In this document: piece by piece, positions 35,324 to 44,958 of the stretch | Position numbering within the stretch: the stretch's first letter is position 1 | Layout: the number at the start of each line of letters is the position of its first letter | Source: an uncultured Dysosmobacter sp. | GTDB lineage: Bacteria > Bacillota > Clostridia > Oscillospirales > Oscillospiraceae | Length of the DNA: 64,000 nucleotides | Direction of reading: 5' to 3' | Assembly: GCF_947631635.1 (NCBI RefSeq) | Contig: NZ_CANRMB010000015.1 | Coordinates: forward strand, 1-64,000 | Position numbers and translations under genes: made by a program | Notes under the pieces: model-generated | What the model was told of the DNA's origin: nothing | Database searches by the model: none | Seen by the model: the letters and a program-made list of their open reading frames with translations, nothing else

Positions 35324-35848
35324 TCAGTGCGTCTCCGGAGCGGGGTATTCCACGCCCTGGGTGTCCACCCGAATGGACTGGATGACCACATCCTTTTTGG
35401 GCTTGTCGTTCATCATGCTCCGGGGGACCCGGGAGATGTCGATGGCGATGTCGGCACCCTCGGTCAACTGGCCGAACGCGGCATATTGGCCGTCCAGATG
35501 GGGCGCGGGCGCCACCATGATGAAGAACTGGCTGCCGGCGGAGTTGGGCGCCATGGTCCGGGCCATGGACAGCACGCCGGTGGTATGGACCAGGTCGTTC
35601 TGCCGGAAGCCGTTGGCGGCGAACTCGCCGTTGATCTCATAGCCGGGGCCGCCCATGCCGTTGCCGTTGGGGCAGCCGCCCTGGATCATGAAGCCGGGGA
35701 TGACCCGGTGGAAGATCAGACCGTCGTAAAAGCCCTTGTTGGCCAGGGAGATGAAGTTGTTGACGGTATTGGGGGCCTTGTCGGGGTACAGCTCGCCGGT
35801 CATGACCCGGCCGTCTTCCATGGTGATGGTGACAATGGGATTGGACAT
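35324..35848 (-). CDS. Peptidyl-prolyl cis-trans isomerase, cyclophilin type
   Basis: A 174-residue cytoplasmic cyclophilin that speeds proline isomerisation. The family signature appears as LIFHRVIPGFMIQGG near residue 43, GVLSMARTMAPNSAGSQFFI near residue 92 and HLDGQYAAFGQLTEG. There is no signal peptide. I use the ATG at 35848, preceded by GAAAGGAATC, rather than a longer frame. Confidence 0.95.
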   Translation of the reverse strand: MSNPIVTITMEDGRVMTGELYPDKAPNTVNNFISLANKGFYDGLIFHRVIPGFMIQGGCPNGNGMGGPGYEINGEFAANGFRQNDLVHTTGVLSMARTMAPNSAGSQFFIMVAPAPHLDGQYAAFGQLTEGADIAIDISRVPRSMMNDKPKKDVVIQSIRVDTQGVEYPAPETH

Positions 35849-35982
35849 AGTGGATGATTCCTTTCTTTTGAATAAACTCAAGTCAGCAGGCTGATTCCTT
35901 TTTCACGCAGATACCGCAGCAGCATGCCGCTGTTCCTCTGATTTTCCTCAAAACAGCATCCCGGCCGCAGGGCTTTCGCCCA

Positions 35983-36456
35983 TCAGTGGTTCCGCTCCTT
36001 CATGGTGCGGTCGATCTCCCGCTTGGCGTCCCGCTGGGCGGCAGCCGCCCGCTTGTCGTAGTTCTTCTTGCCCCTGCACAGGCCCACTTCCAGTTTCACC
36101 CGGGCGTCCTTGAAGTAGACGGACAAGGGCACCAGGGTGTAGCCGTCCTGCTTGATGAGGGCGTGGAGCTTGCGGATCTCCCGCTTGTGCATCAGCAGGC
36201 GGCGGGTGCGGACGGGGTCCTTATTGAAGATATTGCCCTTCTCATAGGGCGAGATATGCATACTGTGGACGAACAGCTCTCCGTCCTTGACGGTGCAGTA
36301 GGAGTCCATCAGGTTCAGCGTTCCGGCCCGGATGGACTTGACCTCCGTGCCCGCCAGCTCGATGCCGGCCTCATATCTGTCCTCCACGAAGTAGTCGTGG
36401 AAGGCCTTGCGGTTCTGGGCCGCGATCTTGATCCCCCGTTTCTCCGTGGGGCTCAC
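35983..36456 (-). CDS. smpB: SsrA-binding protein SmpB
   Basis: A 157-residue RNA-binding protein that carries tmRNA into stalled ribosomes. It shows QNRKAFHDYFVEDRYEAGIELAGTEVKSIR split over the N-terminal half, the YTLVPLSVYFKDARVKLEVGLCRGKK core and a basic C-terminal tail RDAKREIDRTMKERNH. Translation starts at a GTG. ssrA lies 1.7 kb downstream on the same strand, so the two partners are clustered. Confidence 0.96.
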   Translation of the reverse strand: MSPTEKRGIKIAAQNRKAFHDYFVEDRYEAGIELAGTEVKSIRAGTLNLMDSYCTVKDGELFVHSMHISPYEKGNIFNKDPVRTRRLLMHKREIRKLHALIKQDGYTLVPLSVYFKDARVKLEVGLCRGKKNYDKRAAAAQRDAKREIDRTMKERNH

Positions 36457-36646
36457 CTCATTTCTCTGGAAAGTTTTTATAGTATATCATGATTTTTCCC
36501 ATTCTTCAAGGGGAAACGGCACGGGCCCTTTTTTAATAGCCGCTGAGTTACAGTCATGGCAATCTGATGGGGTGTCTTGAACCGTGGAGGTATCCATGAT
36601 ATCATCAAAATAGTTGATTAAGCTCTACCGGAGCGGGGTCCTGGAC

Positions 36647-36853
36647 ATGATAGATTTGCATGCGGTATGGAATATTCTTTTGTGGTTGTTCATCCTATAT
36701 CTGCCCGGGCTGATCTGTGCGGCGGCTTTTATAAAGGCGGCTGCCAAAAGGAAGAAAACGCACGCCGTTTTGCTGGGGATTTTAACGATTGCTTCCGTTG
36801 CCGCCAGCTCGCTTGTCCTCCATGCTATTTTGGATTTTATGCTGAGTTGGTAA
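36647..36853 (+). CDS. Small two-helix membrane protein
   Basis: A 68-residue protein with helices at about residues 6-27 (VWNILLWLFILYLPGLICAA) and 42-62, split by a basic loop (KAAAKRKKTH). The gene is AT-richer than its neighbours. The ATG at 36647 has GGAG about 12 bases upstream; a TTG at 36614 is an alternative. No family is recognised and the call rests on the clear hydrophobic pattern alone. Confidence 0.4.
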   Translation: MIDLHAVWNILLWLFILYLPGLICAAAFIKAAAKRKKTHAVLLGILTIASVAASSLVLHAILDFMLSW

Positions 36854-36967
36854 CTATATGTTTTACGGGGAGCGTTCGCTGAGAACCACTGCCCGTTCTG
36901 GGATTCGAAAGCCTTCGCCTGAAAAGGAGTTGGCGCGGCGCAAAATCCAGCCGCCTTCTTTTTATTC

Positions 36968-36996
36968 TTGGCAATGTCCGGCGGATATGCTATAAT
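36968..36996 (+). promoter_or_regulatory. Promoter of the Nudix gene and possibly the wal operon
   Basis: TTGGCA and a perfect TATAAT are 17 bases apart, 80 bases before the Nudix start codon. Confidence 0.6.
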
Positions 36997-37076
36997 AAGG
37001 TATTGTATTTTGCTTTATGTCTTACAGAATATGATGCATTTGATACATTATTGACGAAAACGAGAGGTGTCATACC

Positions 37077-37625
37077 ATGTGTGAACCGATAGACCTGGCG
37101 GAGAAAACGCTCAGCCGGGAAGAAAAATTTCAGGGCCGCATCTTCAGCGTCCATGTGGACAAGGTCCTGCTGCCCAACGGCAATACCTCCACCCGGGAAG
37201 TGGTGGAGCATGTGGACGGCGTGGCGGTCCTGCCGCTGGACGAGCGGAACAATGTGCTGACCGTGACCCAGTACCGCTATGTGTTTGGGAGAGACCTGCT
37301 GGAGATCCCCGCAGGCAAGCTGGACCCCGGCGAGGACCCTGTGACCGGCGCCCTGCGGGAGCTGAAGGAGGAGACCGGGGCCGTGCCGGACACCTTCCTG
37401 CCCCTGGGCCGCATTCTCCCCTCTCCCGGCTGTTTCAGCGAGACCCTGCACCTGTTTTTGGCAAAGGGGCTGCACATGGAGGCCCAGCACCTGGACCCGG
37501 ATGAATTTCTGCGGGTGGAGCGCGTCCCCTTTGCTGAAATGGTCCACCGCTGTCTCAACGGCGAGATCCAGGACGCCAAAACGGTGGCCGCCGTATTAAA
37601 AGCGAAAGTGCAGTTGGATCTTTGA
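37077..37625 (+). CDS. Nudix hydrolase, ADP-ribose pyrophosphatase-like
   Basis: A 182-residue hydrolase with a full Nudix box from GKLDPGEDP to ALRELKEETGA near residues 80-102. The preceding EIPAGKLD and the N-terminal DKVLLPNGNTSTREVVEH are typical of ADP-ribose pyrophosphatases, which cut ADP-ribose to AMP and ribose 5-phosphate. It lies 28 bases before walR and is probably co-transcribed with the wal genes. Confidence 0.9.
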   Translation: MCEPIDLAEKTLSREEKFQGRIFSVHVDKVLLPNGNTSTREVVEHVDGVAVLPLDERNNVLTVTQYRYVFGRDLLEIPAGKLDPGEDPVTGALRELKEETGAVPDTFLPLGRILPSPGCFSETLHLFLAKGLHMEAQHLDPDEFLRVERVPFAEMVHRCLNGEIQDAKTVAAVLKAKVQLDL

Positions 37626-37653
37626 TTTTACAACTTGAATTTGGAGGTTCTAT

Positions 37654-38364
37654 ATGGACAACCAGAAAACGGTTTTGATCGTTGAGGATGAGAAGAACAT
37701 CGTCGATATCCTGCGGTTCAATCTTCAGCGTGAACACTATCTGACCTGTGAGGCCTACGACGGCGAGGACGGCCTGAACAAGGCCCGCTCTGAGAAGCCG
37801 GACCTCATTCTGCTGGATGTGATGCTGCCGAAGATGAACGGCTTCGACGTGTGCCGCACTCTCCGGCAGGAGGGGGACAACGTGCCCGTCATCATCCTCA
37901 CCGCCCGGGAGGAGGAGGCCGACAAGGTCCTGGGACTGGAGATCGGCGCGGACGACTATATCACCAAGCCCTTCTCCATGCGGGAGCTGATCGCCCGGGT
38001 GGGCGCCAATATCCGCCGCACCGCCATGGCGGCCCCCGCCGCCGCGACGGCTGCCGCCAGCGCCATGCCTGTGGCCGGAGACCTGTCCATCAACACGGAC
38101 AGCCACCAGGTGTTCCGGAGCGGCAAGGCCATCGACCTGACCCAGCGGGAATACGAGCTGCTGACCTTCCTGGCCAGCCATCCCAACAAGGTCTACTCCC
38201 GCGTGGACCTGATGGAGCAGGTCTGGAACTACGGCTATGTGGGCGACGATGTGCGCACGGTGGACGTCACGGTGCGCCGTCTCCGTGAAAAGATCGAGGC
38301 GAACCCGGCAAATCCCGTCTACATTCTCACCCGCCGGGGCGCGGGCTACTATTTCAGCGTATGA
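37654..38364 (+). CDS. walR: Response regulator, WalR-type
   Basis: A 236-residue OmpR/PhoB-type regulator. The phosphorylated Asp is in LILLDVMLPKMNGFDV near residue 53 and the switch Lys in DDYITKPFSMREL near 102. The C-terminal winged helix ends RTVDVTVRRLREKIE. Next to the PAS/HAMP kinase and walJ/rlmH genes it is the WalR of the essential cell-wall regulon. An Ala-rich linker (residues 126-140) joins the domains. GGAGG precedes the start. Confidence 0.9.
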   Translation: MDNQKTVLIVEDEKNIVDILRFNLQREHYLTCEAYDGEDGLNKARSEKPDLILLDVMLPKMNGFDVCRTLRQEGDNVPVIILTAREEEADKVLGLEIGADDYITKPFSMRELIARVGANIRRTAMAAPAAATAAASAMPVAGDLSINTDSHQVFRSGKAIDLTQREYELLTFLASHPNKVYSRVDLMEQVWNYGYVGDDVRTVDVTVRRLREKIEANPANPVYILTRRGAGYYFSV

Positions 38365-38484
38365 CCCCCGGCTCCCTCCCCGTGAGATCCCGGGGAGGCG
38401 GGCTTCTGTCCATGGGGCCGTACCCGCCCCATGGCCGTTGATTTGAGGTTCCCGTGACACGGGAGCCGCATGGGAGGTGTTTTT

Positions 38485-40293
38485 TTGTTCCGCAGCCTGC
38501 ATATGAAGCTGACGCTGATCCTGCTGCTGCTGATCACGTCGCTGATGGCGGTGGTGGGCGCGTTTCTGACCACCAGCGTCTCCAGCTTCTATATCGACAC
38601 CTTCTATCAGCAGATGGACAGCGTGTTTGGTTCCACCCAGAGGGACTTTGTCTCCTCCCTCCGCAGCGAAGCCGAATTGGAGGACGGCGCCCAGCGGCTC
38701 CAGGATATTCTGGAGGCCAATGCCGGACGTCTGGGCATCGACTACCGCACCCGGAACTATTTTATTTTGGACGGCGTCAGCGGAGCCTATCTCAACGGCT
38801 CCACCGATGACGCCTCCCTGCCCCGGGAGCAGAGCCCCAATCTGCTGACGGCGCGGAATGCCGTCGTCCAAAAGGACGAGACCACTGTGGGCGATGCCAG
38901 CGACATCACCGCGGACTATATGGATGTGGCTGTCCCCATCATAGGCGGGGACAACGCCTTCATCATTTACATCCTGGACAACAAGGACACCGTCTCCGGC
39001 CTGAACAGCCAGCTGTTCCTGATCATCATGCAGGCCCTCATCATCGGTCTTTTGATCTCCGTGCTGCTGAGCTTCCTGCTGTCCAAGACCATGGTCGGCC
39101 CCATTGAAAAGCTGACCGCCGGTGCGGAGCGGGTGGCCGCCGGCGACTTTGACAGCGAACTGCCGGTGGAATCCACCGACGAGATCGGCATCCTGACCGG
39201 CACCTTCAACGAGATGGCGGGCGTCCTGCAATCCACGCTGGCGGCCATGGAAAACGAGCGGAACAAGCTGGACACCCTCTTCCTCCACATGACCGACGGC
39301 GTGGTGGCCTTTGACCATCAGGGCCGCCTCATCCACTGCAACCCCGCCGCCAAGGACATGCTCCGGCGGGATATCCCCGAGACCTGCTCCTATGACGAGC
39401 TGTTCGGAGAGCTGGTCTCCTTCCAGGATGTGCTGGGGCTCCAGCGGCCCAACCACACGGAGAGCGAGCTGCACGTGGAGGACCGGACGCTGGAGCTGTA
39501 TCTCGCCCCCTTCTCCGACCAGGCCCAGGGCGGCGTGCTGATCCTGCTTCACGACGTCACGGAGCAGCACCGCAATGAGGAGCGGCGCAAGGAGTTCGTG
39601 GCAAATGTCTCCCACGAGCTGCGGACCCCCCTGACCAACGTCCGCAGCTACGCGGAGACCCTGCGGGACGCCAACGGCGATATCCCCCAGGACACGGCCA
39701 ACAGTTTTCTGGACATCATCATCACCGAGGCGGACCGGATGACCCACATCGTCCAGGACCTGCTGACTCTGAGCCGCCTGGATTCCGGCAAGGCGGAGCT
39801 GGTGCTCTCCCGCTTCCCCTTCGGCGAGGCCATTGAGAGCGTCACCCGCGCCAACGCGCTGAACGCCAAGCAGCGGGGCCACGAGCTGGTCTACGACCCG
39901 CCGGAGAGCCTGCCCCTGATCGTGGGCGACCGCAGCCGTCTGGAACAGGTCATGATGAACATCCTCGGCAATGCCATCAAGTACACGCCCGACGGCGGCC
40001 ATATCCGCATCACCGCCGGTTCCACGGAGGACACTGTCTGGATGGACGTCTGCGACGACGGCATCGGCATCCCGGAAAAGGACCGGGAGCGCATCTTCGA
40101 CCGTTTCTACCGCGTGGACAAGGCCCGGTCCCGGGAGTCCGGCGGCACCGGCCTGGGACTCTCCATCGCCCGTGAGATCGTCCAGCGCCACCACGGCACC
40201 ATCACGCTGGCTCCCCACCAGGGTCCCGGCACAACGGTGCGCCTGACGCTTCCCATCGCGCAGGAGCGCAATGGAAACACCACTTTGAGCTGA
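38485..40293 (+). CDS. walK: Sensor histidine kinase, WalK-type
   Basis: A membrane kinase of about 602 residues: helices at about 8-30 and 170-190 enclosing an extracytoplasmic sensor, HAMP to about 245, PAS at 255-345, HisKA with the phospho-His in VSHELRTPLTNVRSYAETL near 375, and HATPase_c with N box NILGNAIKYTPDGG, DDGIGIP and GGTGLGLSIA. The start is probably the TTG at 38485, six bases after GGGAGGTG; an ATG at 38470 would overlap that site. It pairs with WalR and senses peptidoglycan state. Confidence 0.9.
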   Translation: MFRSLHMKLTLILLLLITSLMAVVGAFLTTSVSSFYIDTFYQQMDSVFGSTQRDFVSSLRSEAELEDGAQRLQDILEANAGRLGIDYRTRNYFILDGVSGAYLNGSTDDASLPREQSPNLLTARNAVVQKDETTVGDASDITADYMDVAVPIIGGDNAFIIYILDNKDTVSGLNSQLFLIIMQALIIGLLISVLLSFLLSKTMVGPIEKLTAGAERVAAGDFDSELPVESTDEIGILTGTFNEMAGVLQSTLAAMENERNKLDTLFLHMTDGVVAFDHQGRLIHCNPAAKDMLRRDIPETCSYDELFGELVSFQDVLGLQRPNHTESELHVEDRTLELYLAPFSDQAQGGVLILLHDVTEQHRNEERRKEFVANVSHELRTPLTNVRSYAETLRDANGDIPQDTANSFLDIIITEADRMTHIVQDLLTLSRLDSGKAELVLSRFPFGEAIESVTRANALNAKQRGHELVYDPPESLPLIVGDRSRLEQVMMNILGNAIKYTPDGGHIRITAGSTEDTVWMDVCDDGIGIPEKDRERIFDRFYRVDKARSRESGGTGLGLSIAREIVQRHHGTITLAPHQGPGTTVRLTLPIAQERNGNTTLS

Positions 40294-40338
40294 GGCCGGC
40301 TTTTCCCGCCCGCTACCGGCCCGCAGAGGAGGAACAGC

Positions 40339-41622
40339 ATGGAAGAAAAACAGCGGAAGCGCCGGGATTTCCGGCAGAATGTTGCCATCGCCCTGCTGTC
40401 CGTCTCCGCGGTGATCCTGTTTGCCCAGACACAGCTTTACAACCTGGGCGTGGACATCGGCAGCAGCTACTTCGACCGCCTGACCGGCGTTCCCGTACAG
40501 ACCGACAGCGCCGCCGGCGGCCAGCTGTCCGACCTGGCGGCGCCGGTGCGGGTCGCCGTCACCGGCACCTATGGCCGGTATGCCAACGTGACGCTCACCA
40601 CCGCCGACCAGGAGCTGTTCTCCCCCTTGAGCACGCTGCTGTGCGGCATCCTGGGCTCGGCCCAGACATACACCACCTGCGGCGGCCAGGAATTTCTGGA
40701 CGCCCTGTCCGGCCCCTCGGTGTACTATGACTTTCTCTCTCCCCTTCCCCTCTCCGTGATCGCCGGTTTTGTGGACGCGGAGTGGGATGTGGAGCTCTCC
40801 GCCCGGCGGCTGGTCGTCTCCGCCCAGGGGGACAGTGTCGTCCTGTACCTGCTGGATGACGCGGGGCGCTATCTCCGCTGTGCCACCGCCGTCTCCGCCG
40901 CCGAACTGGAGGAGGCCGTCAGCCACTATGAGCTCGGCAACGATATGTTCGCGTTCGACGGGGCCGAGAGCAACAGCCACTACCAGGAGATCTCCCCCCT
41001 TTCTCTGCTTCCAGCCGAGCTGCCGGCGCTGCCCTGTCTCACCGTGGACAGTTCTCTGTCGGATACCACCTGGCTGCTGAACGCCCTGGGGTTCAATCCC
41101 AACACCCAAAACCGCTATCAGGAGTCCAGCGGCACAGAGGTCATCATGGAGGGCGAGCGCGCCCTCTACATCCGGCCTGACAACAGCATCTACTACCAAA
41201 GCGGCGGAGAGCCCTTTTTGACGATCAGCGCTGCGGAGGAGGTCCCCACCCTGCGGGAGGCCGCGGCCGGGACCGGACTGCTGCTCAACGCGCTGCTGTC
41301 CCCCATCACCAGCGACGCCGGATTGTATCTGGAGAGCATCCGGCAGAACGGCGCTGTCACGGTGCTCTGTTTCGCATATCAGGTGAGCGGCGTTCCCATC
41401 CGCCTGTCCGGCGGCTGCGCTGCCGAGGTCACCCTCACCGGGAATGCCGTCTCCGCACTGTCCCTGCGGTTCCGGCAGTATGCCATTGCCGGCGAGGACT
41501 CCCTGCTGCTGCCGCTGCGCCAGGCCGTTGCCATCGCCGCCAAGCAGCAGGGCGCTGAACTGACGATCGGCTACGCCGACAACGGCGGCAGCACCATCAG
41601 CGCCACCTGGCTGGCCGATTGA
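40339..41622 (+). CDS. WalH/YycH-like regulator of the Wal system
   Basis: A 427-residue protein with a single N-terminal membrane helix (residues 15-34, VAIALLSVSAVILFAQTQLY) and a long extracytoplasmic part. Sequence identity to YycH is too weak to recognise by eye, but position directly after walK and topology match WalH, which binds and tunes WalK. GAGGAGGAA precedes the start. In Bacillus the order is walR-walK-walH-walI-walJ, as here apart from murA. Confidence 0.75.
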   Translation: MEEKQRKRRDFRQNVAIALLSVSAVILFAQTQLYNLGVDIGSSYFDRLTGVPVQTDSAAGGQLSDLAAPVRVAVTGTYGRYANVTLTTADQELFSPLSTLLCGILGSAQTYTTCGGQEFLDALSGPSVYYDFLSPLPLSVIAGFVDAEWDVELSARRLVVSAQGDSVVLYLLDDAGRYLRCATAVSAAELEEAVSHYELGNDMFAFDGAESNSHYQEISPLSLLPAELPALPCLTVDSSLSDTTWLLNALGFNPNTQNRYQESSGTEVIMEGERALYIRPDNSIYYQSGGEPFLTISAAEEVPTLREAAAGTGLLLNALLSPITSDAGLYLESIRQNGAVTVLCFAYQVSGVPIRLSGGCAAEVTLTGNAVSALSLRFRQYAIAGEDSLLLPLRQAVAIAAKQQGAELTIGYADNGGSTISATWLAD

Positions 41623-41704
41623 CACGGCACGATCCCCTGCGCAGAAGTCGCATTTGCGGTCCCTGCCCCAATCTGGGCGGCAGGCCGCGGAAAGGAGCGC
41701 TGAA

Positions 41705-42514
41705 ATGGACCGCTCTCGGCTGAAAAACATCATCATTTTGATTCTGGTCCTGGTGAATGTGGCACTGTTGGGCTCTCTGGCGATCCGGAAACGGGCGGAA
41801 TACACCGCCCGCCAGCGGACCTCCGAACAGCTGGTGGCGCTCTTTGCCGCCGACGGCATCGCCCTGGACCCGGACATCATCTCCACAGAGGTCCCCCCTG
41901 CCGGCCGCTCGCTGACACGGGACACGGCCCTCGACCAGCGGGCCGCCGTGTATCTGCTGGGCAGTATCCTGTCCACCAACGACAAGGGCGGCGGCATCTA
42001 TGACTATACCAGCGCCGTGGGCACCGCCACGTTCCGCTCCAACGGCACCTTTGACGCGGCGAGCCTTCAAGGGCCTCTGGCATCTGCGGACGCCCTGGAC
42101 TTCTGCCGGGACTTCTGCCGCAAATTCTCTTACAGCGAGCCTGTCTTTGAACTGGACGAGGACGGCAGCGGCAAGGCCTCCGCCGCTCCGCTGTGCGGCA
42201 AGCTGCCGGTGTTCAACGCCGCCGTGACGTTCACCTTCAGCTCCGGCTCCCTGATCGCGGTCAGCGGCACGCTGCTGCCGGAAAACTATACGGAGCTCTC
42301 CCCGGAGGCCGCGCCGCTGTCCGCCGCCGCTGCCCTCACCACCTTTCAGGAGGAGACCTTTGCCGTCATCTCCGCGGTGACGGACATCTACCTCTGCTAC
42401 GAGCTGCAGACCCCCACGCCTTCCTCCATCACCCTCACGCCTGCCTGGTGCATCGCCACCGACACCGCAAAATATTATGTAAACTGCGAAACCGGGAACA
42501 TCACCGCGAATTGA
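41705..42514 (+). CDS. WalI/YycI-like regulator of the Wal system
   Basis: A 269-residue protein with one N-terminal helix (NIIILILVLVNVALLGSLAI, residues 7-26) and an extracytoplasmic domain, the topology of WalI, which acts with WalH to modulate WalK. Start at 41705 with AAAGGAGCG upstream. It follows the WalH-like gene by 82 bases. Assignment rests mainly on position and topology. Confidence 0.75.
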   Translation: MDRSRLKNIIILILVLVNVALLGSLAIRKRAEYTARQRTSEQLVALFAADGIALDPDIISTEVPPAGRSLTRDTALDQRAAVYLLGSILSTNDKGGGIYDYTSAVGTATFRSNGTFDAASLQGPLASADALDFCRDFCRKFSYSEPVFELDEDGSGKASAAPLCGKLPVFNAAVTFTFSSGSLIAVSGTLLPENYTELSPEAAPLSAAAALTTFQEETFAVISAVTDIYLCYELQTPTPSSITLTPAWCIATDTAKYYVNCETGNITAN

Positions 42515-42566
42515 GGGATTTTTTCACAGCGCCCTTCCCTTTTTTCTGGAAATCCATTGGGAAGGG

Positions 42567-42596
42567 TTTACAATTCTTACCTGGTTATGTTATGAT
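42567..42596 (+). promoter_or_regulatory. Internal promoter before murA
   Basis: TTTACA and TATGAT are 18 bases apart in a 228-base gap between the WalI-like gene and murA, with a leader of about 140 bases in which I see no known riboswitch. Confidence 0.5.
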
Positions 42597-42742
42597 ATCC
42601 ATGTGTCAGCTTCACCGGATAGGAATTCTGTCCGCCTGTCTCCGCATTTTTGCGTATGAAGCCGCACCGCGCGGGCAAACTGTCTCCATATGGAACGGAT
42701 CTGCCGCCACAAAAGACTGTGCCTTGAAGAGAGGGTCAAACT

Positions 42743-44044
42743 TTGACTAAATATATTGTGCAGGGTGGAAAACCCCTGTTTGGTGAAGTAGAGATCAGCG
42801 GCGCGAAAAATGCCGCTGTTGCCATTATCCCCGCCGCGCTGCTGGTAGACGGTGTCTGCCGGATCGAGAACATCCCCCAGATCTCCGATGTGACCATGAG
42901 TCTGAAGATCCTGGAGCAGCTGGGTGCGGGCATCCGCACCATCAACCGCCACACCGTAGAGATCGATTGCAGCCACATCCGCTCCACACGGACCTCCTAT
43001 GAGCTGGCGCGGAAGATCCGCGCGTCCTACTATCTGATCGGCGCCCTGCTGGGCCGCTTCGGTCAGGCGGAGGTCGCCATGCCCGGCGGGTGCAACTTCG
43101 GCGGCGTCCGTCCCATCGACCAGCACGTCAAGGGCTTCACGGCTCTGGGCGCTAAAGTGTTGGTGGAGAGCGGCTTCATCCACGCCTCCGCGGAAAACGG
43201 CCGTTTGAAGGGCGCCAGCATCTATCTGGATGTGGTCTCCGTGGGCGCCACCATGAACATCATGATGGCCGCTGTGATGGCGGAGGGCAATACCGTCATT
43301 GAGAACGCCGCCAAGGAGCCCCATATTGTGGACCTGGCCAACTTCCTCAACTCCATGGGGGCGAATATCCGGGGCGCCGGCACGGACACCATCAAGATCC
43401 GCGGCGTGGAGCGTCTCCGGGGCGGCAGCTACGCCATCATCCCCGACCAGATCGAGGCCGGCACCTACATGGCCGCCGTGGCCGCCACAGGCGGACAGAT
43501 TTTGGTGAAGAACATCATTCCCAAACATATGGACTGCATCACCGCTAAACTCCAGGAGTGCGGCGTGGAGGTGGAGGAGCATGAGGACACCCTTCTGGTC
43601 CGCCGCACCGGAAAGCTCCAGAAGGCCAACGTAAAGACCATGCCCTATCCCGGTTTCCCCACGGACATGCAGCCCCAGATCACCACCGTGCTCTCTCTGG
43701 CAGAGGGTACCTCTTTGGTGACCGAGGGCGTTTGGAGCAACCGCTACCGCTATGTGGACGAACTGCGCCGCATGGGGGCCTCCATCCAGGTGGATGAAAA
43801 GACTGCCGTGGTGGAGGGCGTGGAACGCCTCACAGGCGCCCCCATCCAGGCCTACGACCTGCGGGCCGGCGCCGCCATGGTCATCGCCGCTCTGGCCGCT
43901 CACGGTCAGAGTGAGATCAGCGGTGTCAAATATATCGAGCGCGGCTATGAGAACATCGTGGCAAAGCTGCAGGCATTGGGCGCGGATATCCGCTCTGTGG
44001 AGGAGCCGGACGAGACCGCGGCCATGGAAGCTCATATCGGATAA
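42743..44044 (+). CDS. murA: UDP-N-acetylglucosamine 1-carboxyvinyltransferase
   Basis: Catalyses the first committed step of peptidoglycan synthesis, transfer of enolpyruvate to UDP-GlcNAc. The 433-residue product begins MTKYIVQGGKPLFGEVEISG, has KNAA in the active site and the nucleophilic Cys in MPGGCNFGGVRPIDQH near residue 116, the target of fosfomycin. The start is TTG at 42743 with a GAGAGGG site. It sits inside the otherwise Bacillus-like wal operon between walI and walJ. Confidence 0.95.
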   Translation: MTKYIVQGGKPLFGEVEISGAKNAAVAIIPAALLVDGVCRIENIPQISDVTMSLKILEQLGAGIRTINRHTVEIDCSHIRSTRTSYELARKIRASYYLIGALLGRFGQAEVAMPGGCNFGGVRPIDQHVKGFTALGAKVLVESGFIHASAENGRLKGASIYLDVVSVGATMNIMMAAVMAEGNTVIENAAKEPHIVDLANFLNSMGANIRGAGTDTIKIRGVERLRGGSYAIIPDQIEAGTYMAAVAATGGQILVKNIIPKHMDCITAKLQECGVEVEEHEDTLLVRRTGKLQKANVKTMPYPGFPTDMQPQITTVLSLAEGTSLVTEGVWSNRYRYVDELRRMGASIQVDEKTAVVEGVERLTGAPIQAYDLRAGAAMVIAALAAHGQSEISGVKYIERGYENIVAKLQALGADIRSVEEPDETAAMEAHIG

Positions 44045-44157
44045 CGCTTTCTGTTTTTTCTGAACATGTATTTGCGTCCGCTGAGGAGGATGGCGGCCTT
44101 AGCCGGCGTTCTCCCCGGCGGACGCACTTTACCATCGAAGCAAGAGAGGGATCTTTT

Positions 44158-44958
44158 TTGACGACCGTACATACCCTTGCCAGCGGCTCCTCTGGAAACG
44201 CCCTGCTGGTCTCCTGCGGCGGAACCCACATTCTGGTGGACGCAGGCATCTCCTGCCGCCGCATCACCGCCAGTCTCCGGGAACTGGGGCTGGCCCCGGA
44301 AGCCCTGGCTGCTGTTCTCATCACACATACCCATACGGATCACATCTCTGGACTGCAAACGCTGCTGAAGCGCACGGACTTCCCCGTCTGGGCCACGGCC
44401 CGGACCTGCCGGGAGCTCCGTCTCCGGCTGCCGGAGCACGGGACCCGGATGCGGGAGCTCCCGCTCTGCCAGCCCATCCCTCTGGGGAACTGTTTTGTCA
44501 CCGCCTTTTCCACCTCCCACGACGCTCCCGGCGCCTGCGGCTTCCGCTTTGACGCCGCCGGAGGCAGTGTGGGGGTCCTGACGGATACCGGCTATGTCAC
44601 CGAGGAGGCGGCCGCGGTCCTGCCCGGCGTGGACCTGGCGGTGCTGGAGGCCAACCATGATGTGGAAACACTGCAAAGCGGCTCCTACCCCTATTATCTG
44701 AAGCAGCGCATTTTGGGCGAGAAGGGGCACCTCAGCAATGAGACCTCCGCCCGCTTTGCCGTTGTCTTGGCGGAGGCCGGGGCGTCGGAGATCATCCTGG
44801 CCCACTTGAGCCGGGAGAACAACACCCCCGCCATGGCGCGGAACGCTGTGGAGACCGCGCTGTCCGCCGCCGGGCTGTTTCCCCGGCTCACCGTGGCCCC
44901 ACGGGACACCATGAGCGAGACTTATATCGTCTCCGGGAGGGCCGTATGCAGAAAGTGA
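44158..44958 (+). CDS. walJ: Metallo-beta-lactamase-fold hydrolase WalJ
   Basis: A 266-residue YycJ/WalJ protein, a metallo-beta-lactamase-fold enzyme with likely 5'-3' nuclease activity in mismatch repair or coordination of division with replication. It starts TVHTLASGSSGNALLVSC, has the metal motif THTHTDHISGL near residue 61 and HLSNE(T/S) further on. Start codon TTG at 44158 after GAGAGGG. It overlaps rlmH by 13 bases, keeping the usual order walJ-rlmH. Confidence 0.9.
   Translation: MTTVHTLASGSSGNALLVSCGGTHILVDAGISCRRITASLRELGLAPEALAAVLITHTHTDHISGLQTLLKRTDFPVWATARTCRELRLRLPEHGTRMRELPLCQPIPLGNCFVTAFSTSHDAPGACGFRFDAAGGSVGVLTDTGYVTEEAAAVLPGVDLAVLEANHDVETLQSGSYPYYLKQRILGEKGHLSNETSARFAVVLAEAGASEIILAHLSRENNTPAMARNAVETALSAAGLFPRLTVAPRDTMSETYIVSGRAVCRK

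Noticed and set aside
37555-41997. A 1480-codon open frame antisense to walR, walK and the walH/I-like genes
   Set aside because: The opposite strand encodes clear families over the whole length; GC-rich third positions keep the antisense frame open. The translation is low-complexity and has no domain.
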